Shown in pieces: positions 27,936 to 36,476 of a stretch of DNA of 36,795 nucleotides (its first letter is position 1; the number at the start of each line of letters is the position of its first letter). Below the pieces are notes generated by a model, which saw only the letters and a list, made by a program, of their open reading frames with translations, was not told the origin of the DNA and did no database searches. The position numbers and the translations under genes were made by a program. Source of the DNA: an uncultured Ferrovum sp. (GTDB lineage: Bacteria > Pseudomonadota > Gammaproteobacteria > Burkholderiales > Ferrovaceae); NCBI GenBank assembly GCA_903905585.1, contig CAIVHB010000154.1:1-36795 (forward strand), read 5' to 3'.

Positions 27936-29234
27936 TTAAAGTTCCCCAAGTATCATCTCTACCGCCTGTTTTGTACCTATTGGCGAAAGAGTTGGCTTGC
28001 GCAAATGATTACTTTCCCAGTCTGTATGAAGTGACTTCAGAAGATTCAGCGCAGCTGTTTTGTCGTCCATCTCCACGGCATAACCCCCATGGTTGATGGC
28101 CATTTGCGTAAAACTCGGGTTAAGGTGTGTGAAGGCGAGTACGGGGCGTTTCGCCCAAAGATAGTCATACCATTTAGAGGGAATATATTCGGCGCAATCC
28201 ATGGTGGTACCGTGAATGAGCAGCAAAGCATCACACTGATGCATCCTCTGCTGAATACGTTCGCGGCCCGAAAGACCCGTCACAGGATCGTTTTCTAATC
28301 TGCCATAAAGTACAAAGTGCTGATCCAATCCTTGCGAGCGAATGGCTTCGAGGCCTGCGCTATCCACCGGGCCACCATAGCAGTGAATCTCAATATCAGC
28401 CGCTATTTCGGGAAACGCAGATTTGAGCGCTGCGAACAAGTCTACAAAAGGCTTAAGACTGCGCACAGCGGAGAGTGATCCAAAGTGGCCAATGATCAGC
28501 TTGGCGCCTTTCACATATTCAGCTTGAACCTGAGGGGGTTCTGCCCCAGGATAAATCACCCTGCCCTTATTGGCTAATTCGGGGTGGCGCTGTTGGGCAC
28601 TCGCGAGCGCACCTTCAGTAAACCACCATACCAAGTCTGCCTCACGGCAAATCATGCCTTCTAACTTCAATTGAAATTGCAAGTTGCGGGTCGCGGGGGT
28701 AGTTCCGGGAAACAGCATGGGATCATGAATCTCAGCAATCCATTTCACTCCGGTTAATTTTTTGATCCAGTATCCGGCCCAATGCGCGGAGTACGCTCCG
28801 CCAGTGGTATAGATGAGTTCTGGGCGCTCTCGTCTGATTTCGATCAGCGCTCTAAAGACTGCTGCGGGCATCCAAGACCACTGGCTTTGCAGGCCAATGA
28901 TCGATCGCTCTAAGAGGTTAAACGGGGAGAGTAGAAGTGAGATCAGTCCCGTACAGAGTTTATAACGCAGGCCTCTACCCCACTTTAGCGCAATCCTATG
29001 CCTGAGATCAAAACGCAGACCTGCGGGTCCCCATGGAAGAATTCTGAGATGTCGAAAGCGTTGATCTTGCTGGCCGGTAACAGCACTCAACACGGTGAGT
29101 GTGATTCCCGCATCCAGCAAATGCGGAATTTTGTCCGTGATGGTAAGGCTGGCTGCACGGCCATCCATATTGAATCCATGCGAAAGGATGATCCAGTGGC
29201 GCGCTGAGGTGCTTGAAGTCAATTCAATTCCCAA
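27936..29234 (-). CDS. GT-B glycosyltransferase (GT4-like)
   Basis: About 432 residues with two Rossmann halves. The N-terminal half shows HWIILSHGFNMDGRAASLTITDKIPHLLDAGITLTVLS, and mid-protein PELIYTTGGAYSAHWAGYW and WIAEIHDPMLFPG. The C-terminal half shows IIGHFGSLSAVRSLKPFVDLFAAL and CDALLLIHGTTMDCAEYIPSKWYDYLWAKRPVLAF, which includes the E-x7-E-like donor-binding region. The only plausible starts are TTG codons at 29234 or 29222, because the first ATG (29168) would remove the first beta strand. The start overlaps the vapC 3' end by 16 bases, an unusual coupling between a glycan gene and a toxin gene. Confidence 0.78.
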   Translation of the reverse strand: MGIELTSSTSARHWIILSHGFNMDGRAASLTITDKIPHLLDAGITLTVLSAVTGQQDQRFRHLRILPWGPAGLRFDLRHRIALKWGRGLRYKLCTGLISLLLSPFNLLERSIIGLQSQWSWMPAAVFRALIEIRRERPELIYTTGGAYSAHWAGYWIKKLTGVKWIAEIHDPMLFPGTTPATRNLQFQLKLEGMICREADLVWWFTEGALASAQQRHPELANKGRVIYPGAEPPQVQAEYVKGAKLIIGHFGSLSAVRSLKPFVDLFAALKSAFPEIAADIEIHCYGGPVDSAGLEAIRSQGLDQHFVLYGRLENDPVTGLSGRERIQQRMHQCDALLLIHGTTMDCAEYIPSKWYDYLWAKRPVLAFTHLNPSFTQMAINHGGYAVEMDDKTAALNLLKSLHTDWESNHLRKPTLSPIGTKQAVEMILGEL

Positions 29235-29641
29235 GGATTAATGATATTCACACCTGCATTCTCGAAGTCTCGCACATTGCGTGTTACCACAGAACAAGCA
29301 TGCGCCTTTGCCGTGGCGGCGACGATTGAATCGAATGCAGGGATGGTTTTACCTTTTTTCTCAACATCCACCACCATCTGCGCCCAACACTGCGCAACAT
29401 TCTTGTCAAAAGCCAAGACACGATCTTCAAAACCAGCTTCCAAGCGCTGAAACCAATATTCGAGCTCAGATTTGCGCTTAGATTTTGAAAGCCTCACTAT
29501 GCCACGCTCTAATTCAGCCCATGTCATCGCACTCATGAAAAGATCTCGAGACTTACGAGTTCCTAGCCAGCGATGCACATGGATATCAGGCGTATCGTTC
29601 AGAAACTCTATGACGACACAGGTATCGAGTAAGTATTTCAA
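29219..29641 (-). CDS. vapC: PIN-domain toxin (VapC family)
   Basis: 140-residue PIN-domain ribonuclease toxin. The metal-binding acidic residues are visible: D6 in LLDTCV, E43 in WAELERG, D104 in AFDSIVAATA and D125 in TRNVRDFE. The start is TTG at 29641, overlapping the antitoxin stop as TTGA. No later start would retain LLDTC. Translational coupling to the antitoxin is typical. Cognate RNA targets of VapC are commonly tRNA-fMet or the sarcin-ricin loop; which applies here is unknown. All key residues are present, so it is probably active. Confidence 0.9.
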   Translation of the reverse strand: MKYLLDTCVVIEFLNDTPDIHVHRWLGTRKSRDLFMSAMTWAELERGIVRLSKSKRKSELEYWFQRLEAGFEDRVLAFDKNVAQCWAQMVVDVEKKGKTIPAFDSIVAATAKAHACSVVTRNVRDFENAGVNIINPWELN

Positions 29642-29883
29642 AGATCACTATCCCGAATAGCTTCATCAGACCGATCGATCACGCGTGCTCTACCACGTGG
29701 GGCGTTGAGTAGGCAATCAATGAGATTAGGAATCTGGCCATTTAACCGGTGGTATTCCTGAGCAGCCATAATCACGACAGCCTCTTCCCCGTGTTTTGTC
29801 ACCATTTGCGGGCCTTCTTTTAAAGTGAGATCCACTACCTCGCTGAATCGGCTTTTAGCTTCCTGCAGTTGCCAAGTATGCAT
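29638..29883 (-). CDS. vapB: Phd/YefM-family antitoxin
   Basis: 81-residue antitoxin: MHTWQLQEAKSRFSEVVDLTLKEGPQMVTKHGEEAVVIMAAQEY is the classic Phd/YefM DNA-binding and dimerisation domain. The C-terminal tail (LLNAPRGRARVIDRSDEAIRDSDL) should wrap the toxin. It is paired with a VapC toxin and preceded by a promoter with a palindrome over the expected transcription start, consistent with conditional autorepression. Confidence 0.9.
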   Translation of the reverse strand: MHTWQLQEAKSRFSEVVDLTLKEGPQMVTKHGEEAVVIMAAQEYHRLNGQIPNLIDCLLNAPRGRARVIDRSDEAIRDSDL

Positions 29884-29897
29884 GCCACACCCAATAT

Positions 29898-29910
29898 CTA
29901 GTCAGACTAG
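29898..29910. promoter_or_regulatory. palindromic operator of the vapBC promoter
   Basis: CTAGTCAGACTAG is a perfect 6-1-6 palindrome located six bases downstream of the proposed -10 and about fifteen bases before the antitoxin ATG. This is where Phd/VapB dimers usually bind to autorepress. Confidence 0.65.
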
Positions 29911-29915
29911 TCATA

Positions 29916-29944
29916 ATCATCAAACAGATACTTTTCTCTGTCAA
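29916..29944 (-). promoter_or_regulatory. sigma70-type promoter of vapBC
   Basis: On the minus strand a perfect TTGACA (29939-29944) is separated by 17 bases from GATGAT (29916-29921, four of six matches to TATAAT). A second possible pair TTGATG/TAGATA lies about 20 bases further downstream and overlaps the palindrome. Confidence 0.6.
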
Positions 29945-30004
29945 CAAGGCGGTCCAATACAACCCCCAAAAACGGATCAATTTAAAGGGTATTTGCTTGA
30001 TCTA

Positions 30005-30238
30005 TCACTGCATCATTTTATGCATCACAAACCAAACCCAAGCGGGGAGAGAAAGCACGCTAAACGCCATTAGCCAGGGTTCTGCAAAGCAAAAGGATAT
30101 GAGCTTCCACCAGAACGCCAGGCGGGTATGTTTGCGCCAGACAGAAGGGATGGGGCGCGCCAGTTCAGGGCGATTTCTTAAGCGCACGATCAAGCGAAAT
30201 AACCTTCGCCGCTCTTCATCATTCAAAGATAAGTTCAT
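30005..30238 (-). CDS. small membrane protein after trbL, unrecognised
   Basis: 77 residues from ATG 30238, which has GAGG five bases upstream; the frame extends to an ATG at 30298, directly after the trbL stop, giving 97 residues. The N-terminal half is charged (DEERRRLFRLIVRLRNRPELARP). The C-terminal half has one long or two short hydrophobic segments rich in Trp and Phe (FWWKLISFCFAEPWLMAFSVLSLPAWVWFVM). It has no lipobox, so it is not a TrbK/TrbH-type entry-exclusion lipoprotein. Its position as last gene of the trb run suggests a T4SS accessory role, but this is inference. Confidence 0.6.
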   Translation of the reverse strand: MNLSLNDEERRRLFRLIVRLRNRPELARPIPSVWRKHTRLAFWWKLISFCFAEPWLMAFSVLSLPAWVWFVMHKMMQ

Positions 30239-30301
30239 GTTGCCTCTAGCCCTTTCCCAAGCAGGCTCGGGCCACACAGGCTCGCGGCAAATAGCCATTC
30301 A

Positions 30302-31288
30302 TCAAAACTCATCCCTACCCCAGTTGCGACGACCACTTTTGGGAATCACCCATTCTTTAGCTTGATGCACTCCACTCGCCACTTTATTCATCAGCCCCAT
30401 ATCCACTTTTGCATGGCCGATCATGGCTGACGCCAACTGTGGTACCCGAATCATCATCCCAGCAGTAATGGAAGACACAATCAACAAACCCATCATACTC
30501 AGCAAGGTATCTAAGGGATTGGTGCTTTGCGTGGGATCAGAGACAGAGGTCAGCATGCTCTGCATATTGGTAAAAATAGGCTTCGCCAAAATCATCAGCG
30601 TCACCGCAATCACGCGATAAAAGCAAGCGGTGAGTAAAAACCGCAACCATGATTCAAATAAATTGCGCGTAGGATTCCATAAAATCCAAGGTATAAAAAA
30701 CGGCCCTAAGCTCAAGGCAAGCCCCGCAAGTGCAGCCCCCATAATATGCGCGGAAGCCACAAATATGAGGGACACCACAAAAGCAATCACGGCAGCAAAA
30801 ATGAGGATTAAATTCAGCCCAAGGGTCAGAATGGTGCCCCAGAAAATCCAAGATGCAGGGTTACCGCCAGATAACAACTGCGTAGGCATCGTGGTCATGG
30901 TGTTCCAACCCGACATAATCAAATCTACAAAGACGTTCCATACCGTAGCAAACGATTGCGTCTCCCCCTGATCTCCAGCCAGCGTCTGGATCAGCGTGGT
31001 GCAACTGCCATAAATCGCAGTGTAAAAAATATCATCGTACGCAACGAGCAGCCAAGAAACCAAACCGAACAACAAAATCAATCTCAGCAATCGCGCAAGC
31101 ACATCCCCCAAATGATCCCCCACCAGCGACTCCAGCAATGCCTGGATGCCAAACCAACTCATTTGCAGCATCAGTAATGCGCCCAACAGGTTTTGAGCGA
31201 GCGGCTGAATACGCTGCTGTAAACTGCGACCGCCATCAATAAAGGCTGCACTGATTCCATCAACAAGGTCTGGAGTCGGAATCGCCAT
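30302..31288 (-). CDS. trbL: type IV secretion polytopic membrane protein (TrbL/VirB6)
   Basis: 328 residues with about six hydrophobic segments. The family-type stretch GPFFIPWILWNPTRNLFESWLRFLLTACFYRVIAV lies near residues 200-235. A cytoplasmic tail follows. VirB6/TrbL forms part of the inner-membrane translocation channel for DNA or protein. Its ATG overlaps the trbJ stop by one base (TAATG), indicating tight coupling. trbK, usually between trbJ and trbL, is absent. Confidence 0.83.
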   Translation of the reverse strand: MAIPTPDLVDGISAAFIDGGRSLQQRIQPLAQNLLGALLMLQMSWFGIQALLESLVGDHLGDVLARLLRLILLFGLVSWLLVAYDDIFYTAIYGSCTTLIQTLAGDQGETQSFATVWNVFVDLIMSGWNTMTTMPTQLLSGGNPASWIFWGTILTLGLNLILIFAAVIAFVVSLIFVASAHIMGAALAGLALSLGPFFIPWILWNPTRNLFESWLRFLLTACFYRVIAVTLMILAKPIFTNMQSMLTSVSDPTQSTNPLDTLLSMMGLLIVSSITAGMMIRVPQLASAMIGHAKVDMGLMNKVASGVHQAKEWVIPKSGRRNWGRDEF

Positions 31289-32169
31289 TATTGCGAAGCA
31301 CTGGGAAGTGGCTGCATGATGCCCCAGCCATTTTTAGCTTCGTTATCACGCAGCTGCTGTCTGAGTACTCTGATTTTGGCGTTATCACTCTTAATCCGTG
31401 CGGTCTCTCGCATTACGGCATCGGCCGCATTACTATCCTGAAGCTGCTGACGATTGGTATTGGCTGCCGCTTGAGAGGCTGTAAGCTGAATAAGCTGAAT
31501 AGATTGCCCTGCCAGCAAATCGAGATATTGGTTAGTGGTCTGCATGCTTTGTTGTACACCACTGCTAGCAGGGATTTGCGCCTGCAAACTCTGAAGACGA
31601 TCCATAGATTTCTGAACCCCTGCAAGAACCTGTTGATCTTGATCCATCAAGACACTCTGATTTTTGTTTTGCAGTTGGGCCAGTTGAATTTCATATTGTA
31701 GGTAATCAGAAGGGGACAAACCCAAAGCAGCCATTTGCCTGAGTCGAGAGGAGTACAGTTGCTTGATTCCATCCACTTCAGTCGATATTGAAGCCATCAA
31801 TGCACTCCCCTGCTGAAGTACAGTAATTTGCTGAAGACTATCTTTCAGGGTTTGTTGAATGACTTCTTGAGGCAGGGTTTTGAGTTGTTGTAACGCTGCA
31901 GAGAGCTGCTGTAGGCGTTGAATTTCCGCCTGAACCTGAAGTGCAGTTTGTTTTACGGCCTCCCCTGCAGAAATAGAGGTTTGAACAAAGTTAGTGGGGT
32001 CATAAACAATCCCTCCCAGCCCTCCTCCTCCTCCAAACAAACTAAAGGCACGTGAGGATTGCGAGACTAAAATGAGAACCAATAGGCTCAGGATAATCAG
32101 CACTAATTGTGGAATTCTGTCACCGCCAAAGTAATCCCAGAGGCCGGAAAACCAGTTTCTCCTGTTCAT
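31288..32169 (-). CDS. trbJ: conjugal transfer protein TrbJ (VirB5-like)
   Basis: 293 residues: a signal-anchor or signal peptide at about 20-42 (LVLIILSLLVLILVSQSSRAF), a glycine run, then the TrbJ hallmark GIVYDPTNFVQT (53-64). Long Gln-rich amphipathic helices with coiled-coil character continue to the C-terminus. VirB5/TrbJ proteins are periplasmic and associate with the pilus tip. The ATG overlaps the trbE stop as ATGA. Confidence 0.85.
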   Translation of the reverse strand: MNRRNWFSGLWDYFGGDRIPQLVLIILSLLVLILVSQSSRAFSLFGGGGGLGGIVYDPTNFVQTSISAGEAVKQTALQVQAEIQRLQQLSAALQQLKTLPQEVIQQTLKDSLQQITVLQQGSALMASISTEVDGIKQLYSSRLRQMAALGLSPSDYLQYEIQLAQLQNKNQSVLMDQDQQVLAGVQKSMDRLQSLQAQIPASSGVQQSMQTTNQYLDLLAGQSIQLIQLTASQAAANTNRQQLQDSNAADAVMRETARIKSDNAKIRVLRQQLRDNEAKNGWGIMQPLPSASQ

Positions 32170-34652
32170 GCTGCGTTTTCCTGTTTGATTTGATCCAGTT
32201 CTTCAACGCACTGCAAATAGTGCTTGGCCCAATCATCACATCCAGACGCAAAACACTGATCAAACAGCACCTGCGCCTTGAGATCAGAGCGCAACACAGC
32301 AATCATCTCTGGACTAAAGTTCAAGTCGATAAAACGGGAGGAACTGGGCTGCACCACTAAAAACTGGCGCTTAGGCTGCGCATGCGCAATACGCTGAATT
32401 TGCCCATTATTAAGGCCGAATTGGTCCCGATAGAGCTCGGACTGCGCAACTGCATTGCGATTCGCCAAAAATATTCTCGTGGGAATATTATCTGCAATCG
32501 CACTGAACACTCCGCTTTCTGATAGATCATCTAGAGACTGCGTTGCCATCACCAAATTAGCGAGGCGTTTAGGCAAAGTTTTGAGCCAATCGCGAATCCG
32601 CTCCCGAAAATAAGGGTTCGCCAACATGAACCACGCTTCTTCGATATAGATAACGGTAGGTGCGATTTTCTCTGAAAGCAAGATGGCTTCAATGCGTTCG
32701 AAGGCATATTCCATAAATAATCGAGCCACCCCCTCGTCATGCAGCAATTCTCCCATTTCAATACAAATTAAACCTTCAAGAGAAAACCGGTCTTCTGCAT
32801 GATCGAATAAGCCACCCATGGCCCCGCCTTTCACCCAAGGGGCTAATTCTGCAGCGAGATGCTGTGGAAGCAAGGATTGCAAAGCACTCAGGTGGCGGTG
32901 CTCTGGCAGCAAAATCTCCAGTGCATCGAGGGCTTCTGAGAGGAACACATCATCCCCACTCGACCAAACATAGGCGCGATGGGTCAATACTCTCTCCAGC
33001 CACCCACGCAGCCACACCCGACCGCTTTTACGATTGAGTGCGATGAGCGGATTACAAAACACCGTCTCATCTCGAGCGGGATCAATATAGGTCCCTCCTT
33101 GCAATAGCGTAGGAATTTTGGCCGATCTGTCTTTATCAAAAATCAGTACGCGCGCACCTGGATAACGCCGAAACTGAGAAAGCAGAAAATTCACTAAAAC
33201 AGATTTACCCGAGCGTGAAGGACCTACAACAAAACAGTGACCCAGATCACCTACATGGAAATTGAAATGAAAGGCAGTTTGATCGCGGCCCGGTAATACA
33301 CTCAATGCAGGGCAAGCCACACCCAGCTGCTCAGAAAAATAACGATTGTACGATTGCCCGGTGCTAGGGGTATTCAAGGGAAGCAAATCCGCCACATTGC
33401 CTGCATGAATGAAATGCCAGCGCACGAGTTGTGCCCACTGACCCGGCAAACTCCCAGTCCATGCTGACAAAAGATGCATGCCCTCTCGAATCACTAAAAA
33501 ACCAGCCTCACGGATCACAGAAGCTACAGCACGAACCGTAGGATCCAGTTCAGATAACTGTGCGCTAGAAATTAAAATAGAGAGATTGTAGTAACCATAA
33601 ATTTGGCGGTGCTGGGCAAGATCCGTCAGGGCTTCGCGGGCTGCGCTAGCCGAAACAGTGCGCGTGTTGTCTTGAACTTGATTTCCCTCCCCAAAAATTG
33701 CTTCGCGTAAAAACCCTGAAGCCGATTTTTGAAGATTGAGATGAAAACGTTGAACCGCCTGTATGTGGCTTTTAGCTGCATCTGCACTGACAAATCGAAA
33801 GGCCTGAGAGATACATATTTCAGCCGGGATCGCCAAAACCTCATCCATGAGCCCAGGAATGGTGCTGTCTGGCCATGCCTTGACGCCAAGGACAGAGACA
33901 AATCGTGATGACTCACAGCGCGAAAAGCGCAATCGCTCCGCTCCCACTTCAATAGCAGCATCCCCCAGCAGCGCATCCAGCAGAAGATGCGGTGTGCCTT
34001 GCTTTATCGGCGGTGAGGTTGGGGATAAAGATGCACACTGATTCAAAAATCCAAGTAAAGCTGAACCACGCAGTCGCGTGAGTTTGAGATCGCCTAAAGC
34101 ACCGATAAACGCTTCAAGCAAAGACTCAAGGATGCGAATGTGCTCCTTCAAACCCAGAAGGATGTCAGCAAATCGATCACTGCGATTCAAATATCGCCCG
34201 ATCACCTGAATCGCTGTGATCACTTTCATAGCTCTCAATGCATCAAAGACACGCATCAATAGTTGATCTTCCAATTCAGGCGAAAACAACAAAGAAATCA
34301 CATGGCGATTGTGAAACTGATGGCCTTGTCTAAATCTTGCTGAATGTAAATGGTCGAGTTGCACCGAAATGGGATGAGGAAAATCGCTCTGAACATAATC
34401 CTGTCTGCGTTGACGCAGCAGGGTAGACCATAAAGTAAAACGGCTATCCAATACCCTCAAAGCTTGCTCCATTTTAAGAGCGGCTAAGCCTGCCATTTCA
34501 ATATCAATGCCATCCGCATCCATCCCAACCACTTCAAAACAAACTAACAAACTGCCGTCCTTGCACAACACTATTTCATCATTGCGTAAGGCTAACCAAG
34601 GCAATAACTCAGCCAAGGAACGCTCAGAAAAAGAGTGATAGGTACTCAACAC
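32166..34652 (-). CDS. trbE: T4SS ATPase TrbE/VirB4
   Basis: 828-residue energy-providing ATPase of the secretion channel. The N-terminal half is the CagE/TrbE/VirB domain. Walker A is GPSRSGKS (477-484, K483). The Walker B region is VIYIEEAWFMLANP, followed by motif ATQSLDDLSESG. The start is GTG at 34652 with GGGAG four bases upstream, overlapping trbD by seven bases. Length and motifs are complete with no frameshift, so the protein is likely functional. Confidence 0.92.
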   Translation of the reverse strand: MLSTYHSFSERSLAELLPWLALRNDEIVLCKDGSLLVCFEVVGMDADGIDIEMAGLAALKMEQALRVLDSRFTLWSTLLRQRRQDYVQSDFPHPISVQLDHLHSARFRQGHQFHNRHVISLLFSPELEDQLLMRVFDALRAMKVITAIQVIGRYLNRSDRFADILLGLKEHIRILESLLEAFIGALGDLKLTRLRGSALLGFLNQCASLSPTSPPIKQGTPHLLLDALLGDAAIEVGAERLRFSRCESSRFVSVLGVKAWPDSTIPGLMDEVLAIPAEICISQAFRFVSADAAKSHIQAVQRFHLNLQKSASGFLREAIFGEGNQVQDNTRTVSASAAREALTDLAQHRQIYGYYNLSILISSAQLSELDPTVRAVASVIREAGFLVIREGMHLLSAWTGSLPGQWAQLVRWHFIHAGNVADLLPLNTPSTGQSYNRYFSEQLGVACPALSVLPGRDQTAFHFNFHVGDLGHCFVVGPSRSGKSVLVNFLLSQFRRYPGARVLIFDKDRSAKIPTLLQGGTYIDPARDETVFCNPLIALNRKSGRVWLRGWLERVLTHRAYVWSSGDDVFLSEALDALEILLPEHRHLSALQSLLPQHLAAELAPWVKGGAMGGLFDHAEDRFSLEGLICIEMGELLHDEGVARLFMEYAFERIEAILLSEKIAPTVIYIEEAWFMLANPYFRERIRDWLKTLPKRLANLVMATQSLDDLSESGVFSAIADNIPTRIFLANRNAVAQSELYRDQFGLNNGQIQRIAHAQPKRQFLVVQPSSSRFIDLNFSPEMIAVLRSDLKAQVLFDQCFASGCDDWAKHYLQCVEELDQIKQENAA

Positions 34653-34963
34653 AGCGCTCCCAAAAAAGCATCAAAGGGTCGGCGACCTTGGCGCAAACGG
34701 CTTTGAATCCAGGGCGAATAGCGATCTCCCTGAAGGTTGTAGCGAATATAAATTTGTCGCGCAAAAGGATCACGGCGGGTAATGCGTCTGAGCGTGAGAT
34801 GAACGACGAGGTTGATCAATAGAAAACCCCACAAGTGCAATTCACCGCCGATCACCATAGCCAAAGTAAAATTAACAATCGCGAATGGTTTTTCAACGCC
34901 TAAGATCAAACAGGGCTCGGTCAGAACACGCGCAACAAGTGTTTCTCTTTTCACGCTAAACAT
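34646..34963 (-). CDS. trbD: conjugal transfer protein TrbD (VirB3-like)
   Basis: 105 residues. A short N-terminus ending VEKPFAIVNFTLAM leads into two closely spaced hydrophobic segments, then a basic cytoplasmic tail (RRITRRDPFARQIYIRYN). This matches VirB3/TrbD, a small inner-membrane partner of VirB4. It overlaps trbC by 13 bases and trbE by 7, as in compact trb operons. Confidence 0.8.
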   Translation of the reverse strand: MFSVKRETLVARVLTEPCLILGVEKPFAIVNFTLAMVIGGELHLWGFLLINLVVHLTLRRITRRDPFARQIYIRYNLQGDRYSPWIQSRLRQGRRPFDAFLGALC

Positions 34964-35280
34964 CCGGGTAAGGACACACCAGGAAACAAAGCGGTAATCA
35001 CACTAGCCACACTTAAAGCACAGCACATCCCGAGCAACCACCCCGCAATCTTAGAAACTGCACTCCCGGTTTCTGAATACATGAACATCACCCCAATCAT
35101 GATGGTAGAAACCACTGCCAGCATGACAGCGACTTGACCCTTTAAGCTATTAGCAACGGCACACATCGGGGTCTCCCAAGGCATTGCAGCCAGACTGATG
35201 AGAGGTATACAAAGTAGGGCTGAACCCAATACACAAGGAATAAAAAAACGCTTTCCTAAGTGGGCAAAAGAATCATTCAT
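34951..35280 (-). CDS. trbC: prepilin TrbC (VirB2-like)
   Basis: 109 residues from ATG 35280; a GTG start at 35301 is possible but less natural. A leader of about 34 residues (ending PLISLAAM) precedes a mature region with two hydrophobic segments (VAVMLAVVSTIMIGVMFMY and IAGWLLGMCCALSVASVITALF), the hairpin topology of VirB2/TrbC pilins. The family is cleaved and may be cyclised; a C-terminal Ala is present. It lies between the TrbB ATPase and TrbD genes as expected for a trb operon. Confidence 0.78.
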   Translation of the reverse strand: MNDSFAHLGKRFFIPCVLGSALLCIPLISLAAMPWETPMCAVANSLKGQVAVMLAVVSTIMIGVMFMYSETGSAVSKIAGWLLGMCCALSVASVITALFPGVSLPGCLA

Positions 35281-35313
35281 GGTCACTTCAATCAACTCCA
35301 CATTTATAAAAAA

Positions 35314-36378
35314 TTACGATAAAGAAAGTGGGGAAACCACAAACTTCCCTTGCTCTACCCCCTCAACCAGCAGGGCTTCACGGATGAACCGTCCTCCCGC
35401 ATCACGGCTCAGGTGAACCAGCACGCTGATCCACTCAGCCAGTTGCGAACGAATGGCTTCAATCGGCCAATCAAGTTGGGCGGTTAAGATCAACTGCTCC
35501 ATGCGGGATAAGGCGCCAAGTGCACTGGAAGCATGGATGGTTCCCAAACATCCCGCATGACCTGTAGACATGGCTTGCAACATGTCAAAAGCCTCTGGTC
35601 CCCGTACCTCGCCGATGACAATACGATCTGGGCGTAACCGCAAAGCCAGACGCACTAAGCTGCGCAATGAATGCCCGCGTCGCGCAACCAGTCTGAGCTG
35701 ATGTGGGCAAGCAATCGGAAGCTCAGGGGTATCTTCTAAGCTGATGACACGCTGGGTAGCAGGAATCTGTGCCATCAAACTTCCCAGAAAAGTGGTTTTG
35801 CCAGACCCTGTGCTCCCAGAAACCAATACGCCATGTGCTTGTTTCAGTATTGAACCGATTGAATTTGCAGGTGCCTGCTGAACGGTATGCGGAACATGAT
35901 CATCAGAAGATGCAGGATTTAAAACCTTGGAATTGATTGGTTCATGGATTGAGGGACGCATTGTCCACGCCGTCAGATCTAAAATTGAAGCGCGATGACG
36001 TCGCAAACAAATGCAAGGGGAATCGCGTGACACGGGCGGCAGAACGGCGGTCACTCGCCAACCCCGCCAATGCCCTTCTAAAGTCGCCTCTTTTTCAAGT
36101 GATACTGTTTCAGACAAAGTTGCCAATAGGCGCACTGCTGCGGCCACCCCACGATCAGGTAATCTTCCAGATACTTGAATCAGCTGACCTTCCCGCTCTA
36201 TCCAAATCTGATCTGGCGAATTCATCATAATTTCAGTCACTGTCGAATCAGATAAAACCTCACTAATGGGAGCCATCAAATGATCAAGCACCTGCTCGGC
36301 AACATGAAAGGCACTTCCTGAATAGACTGAAGAAGACGAAGACATAAAACGGCACGCACCCATCATTAAATTGACCAT
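35314..36378 (-). CDS. trbB: T4SS traffic ATPase TrbB/VirB11
   Basis: 354-residue hexameric ATPase of the secretion superfamily. Walker A is GSTGSGKTT (K194), the Asp box is SLEDTPEL (213-220), the Walker B-type segment is RIVIGEVRG (about 252-260) and the His box is STGHAGCLGTIHA (271-283). The region at 140-175 is a Ser/Pro-rich stretch between the N-terminal domain and the ATPase domain. GAGG lies upstream of the ATG. It is the first trb gene in the run. Confidence 0.92.
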   Translation of the reverse strand: MVNLMMGACRFMSSSSSVYSGSAFHVAEQVLDHLMAPISEVLSDSTVTEIMMNSPDQIWIEREGQLIQVSGRLPDRGVAAAVRLLATLSETVSLEKEATLEGHWRGWRVTAVLPPVSRDSPCICLRRHRASILDLTAWTMRPSIHEPINSKVLNPASSDDHVPHTVQQAPANSIGSILKQAHGVLVSGSTGSGKTTFLGSLMAQIPATQRVISLEDTPELPIACPHQLRLVARRGHSLRSLVRLALRLRPDRIVIGEVRGPEAFDMLQAMSTGHAGCLGTIHASSALGALSRMEQLILTAQLDWPIEAIRSQLAEWISVLVHLSRDAGGRFIREALLVEGVEQGKFVVSPLSLS

Positions 36379-36476
36379 TCACCACCTCATCCATGAGATA
36401 GCGGGAACTCAAGCCACCATCTTAAAAGTAGTCGCACGATTTCTTTGTATCAACAAAGCCAACAAATTCTCGCTTC

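Noticed and set aside
29884-30004. Possible attachment site or element boundary between vapBC and the trb run
   Set aside because: No direct repeat, tRNA fragment or integrase gene was found; the gap is explained by the vapBC promoter and operator.
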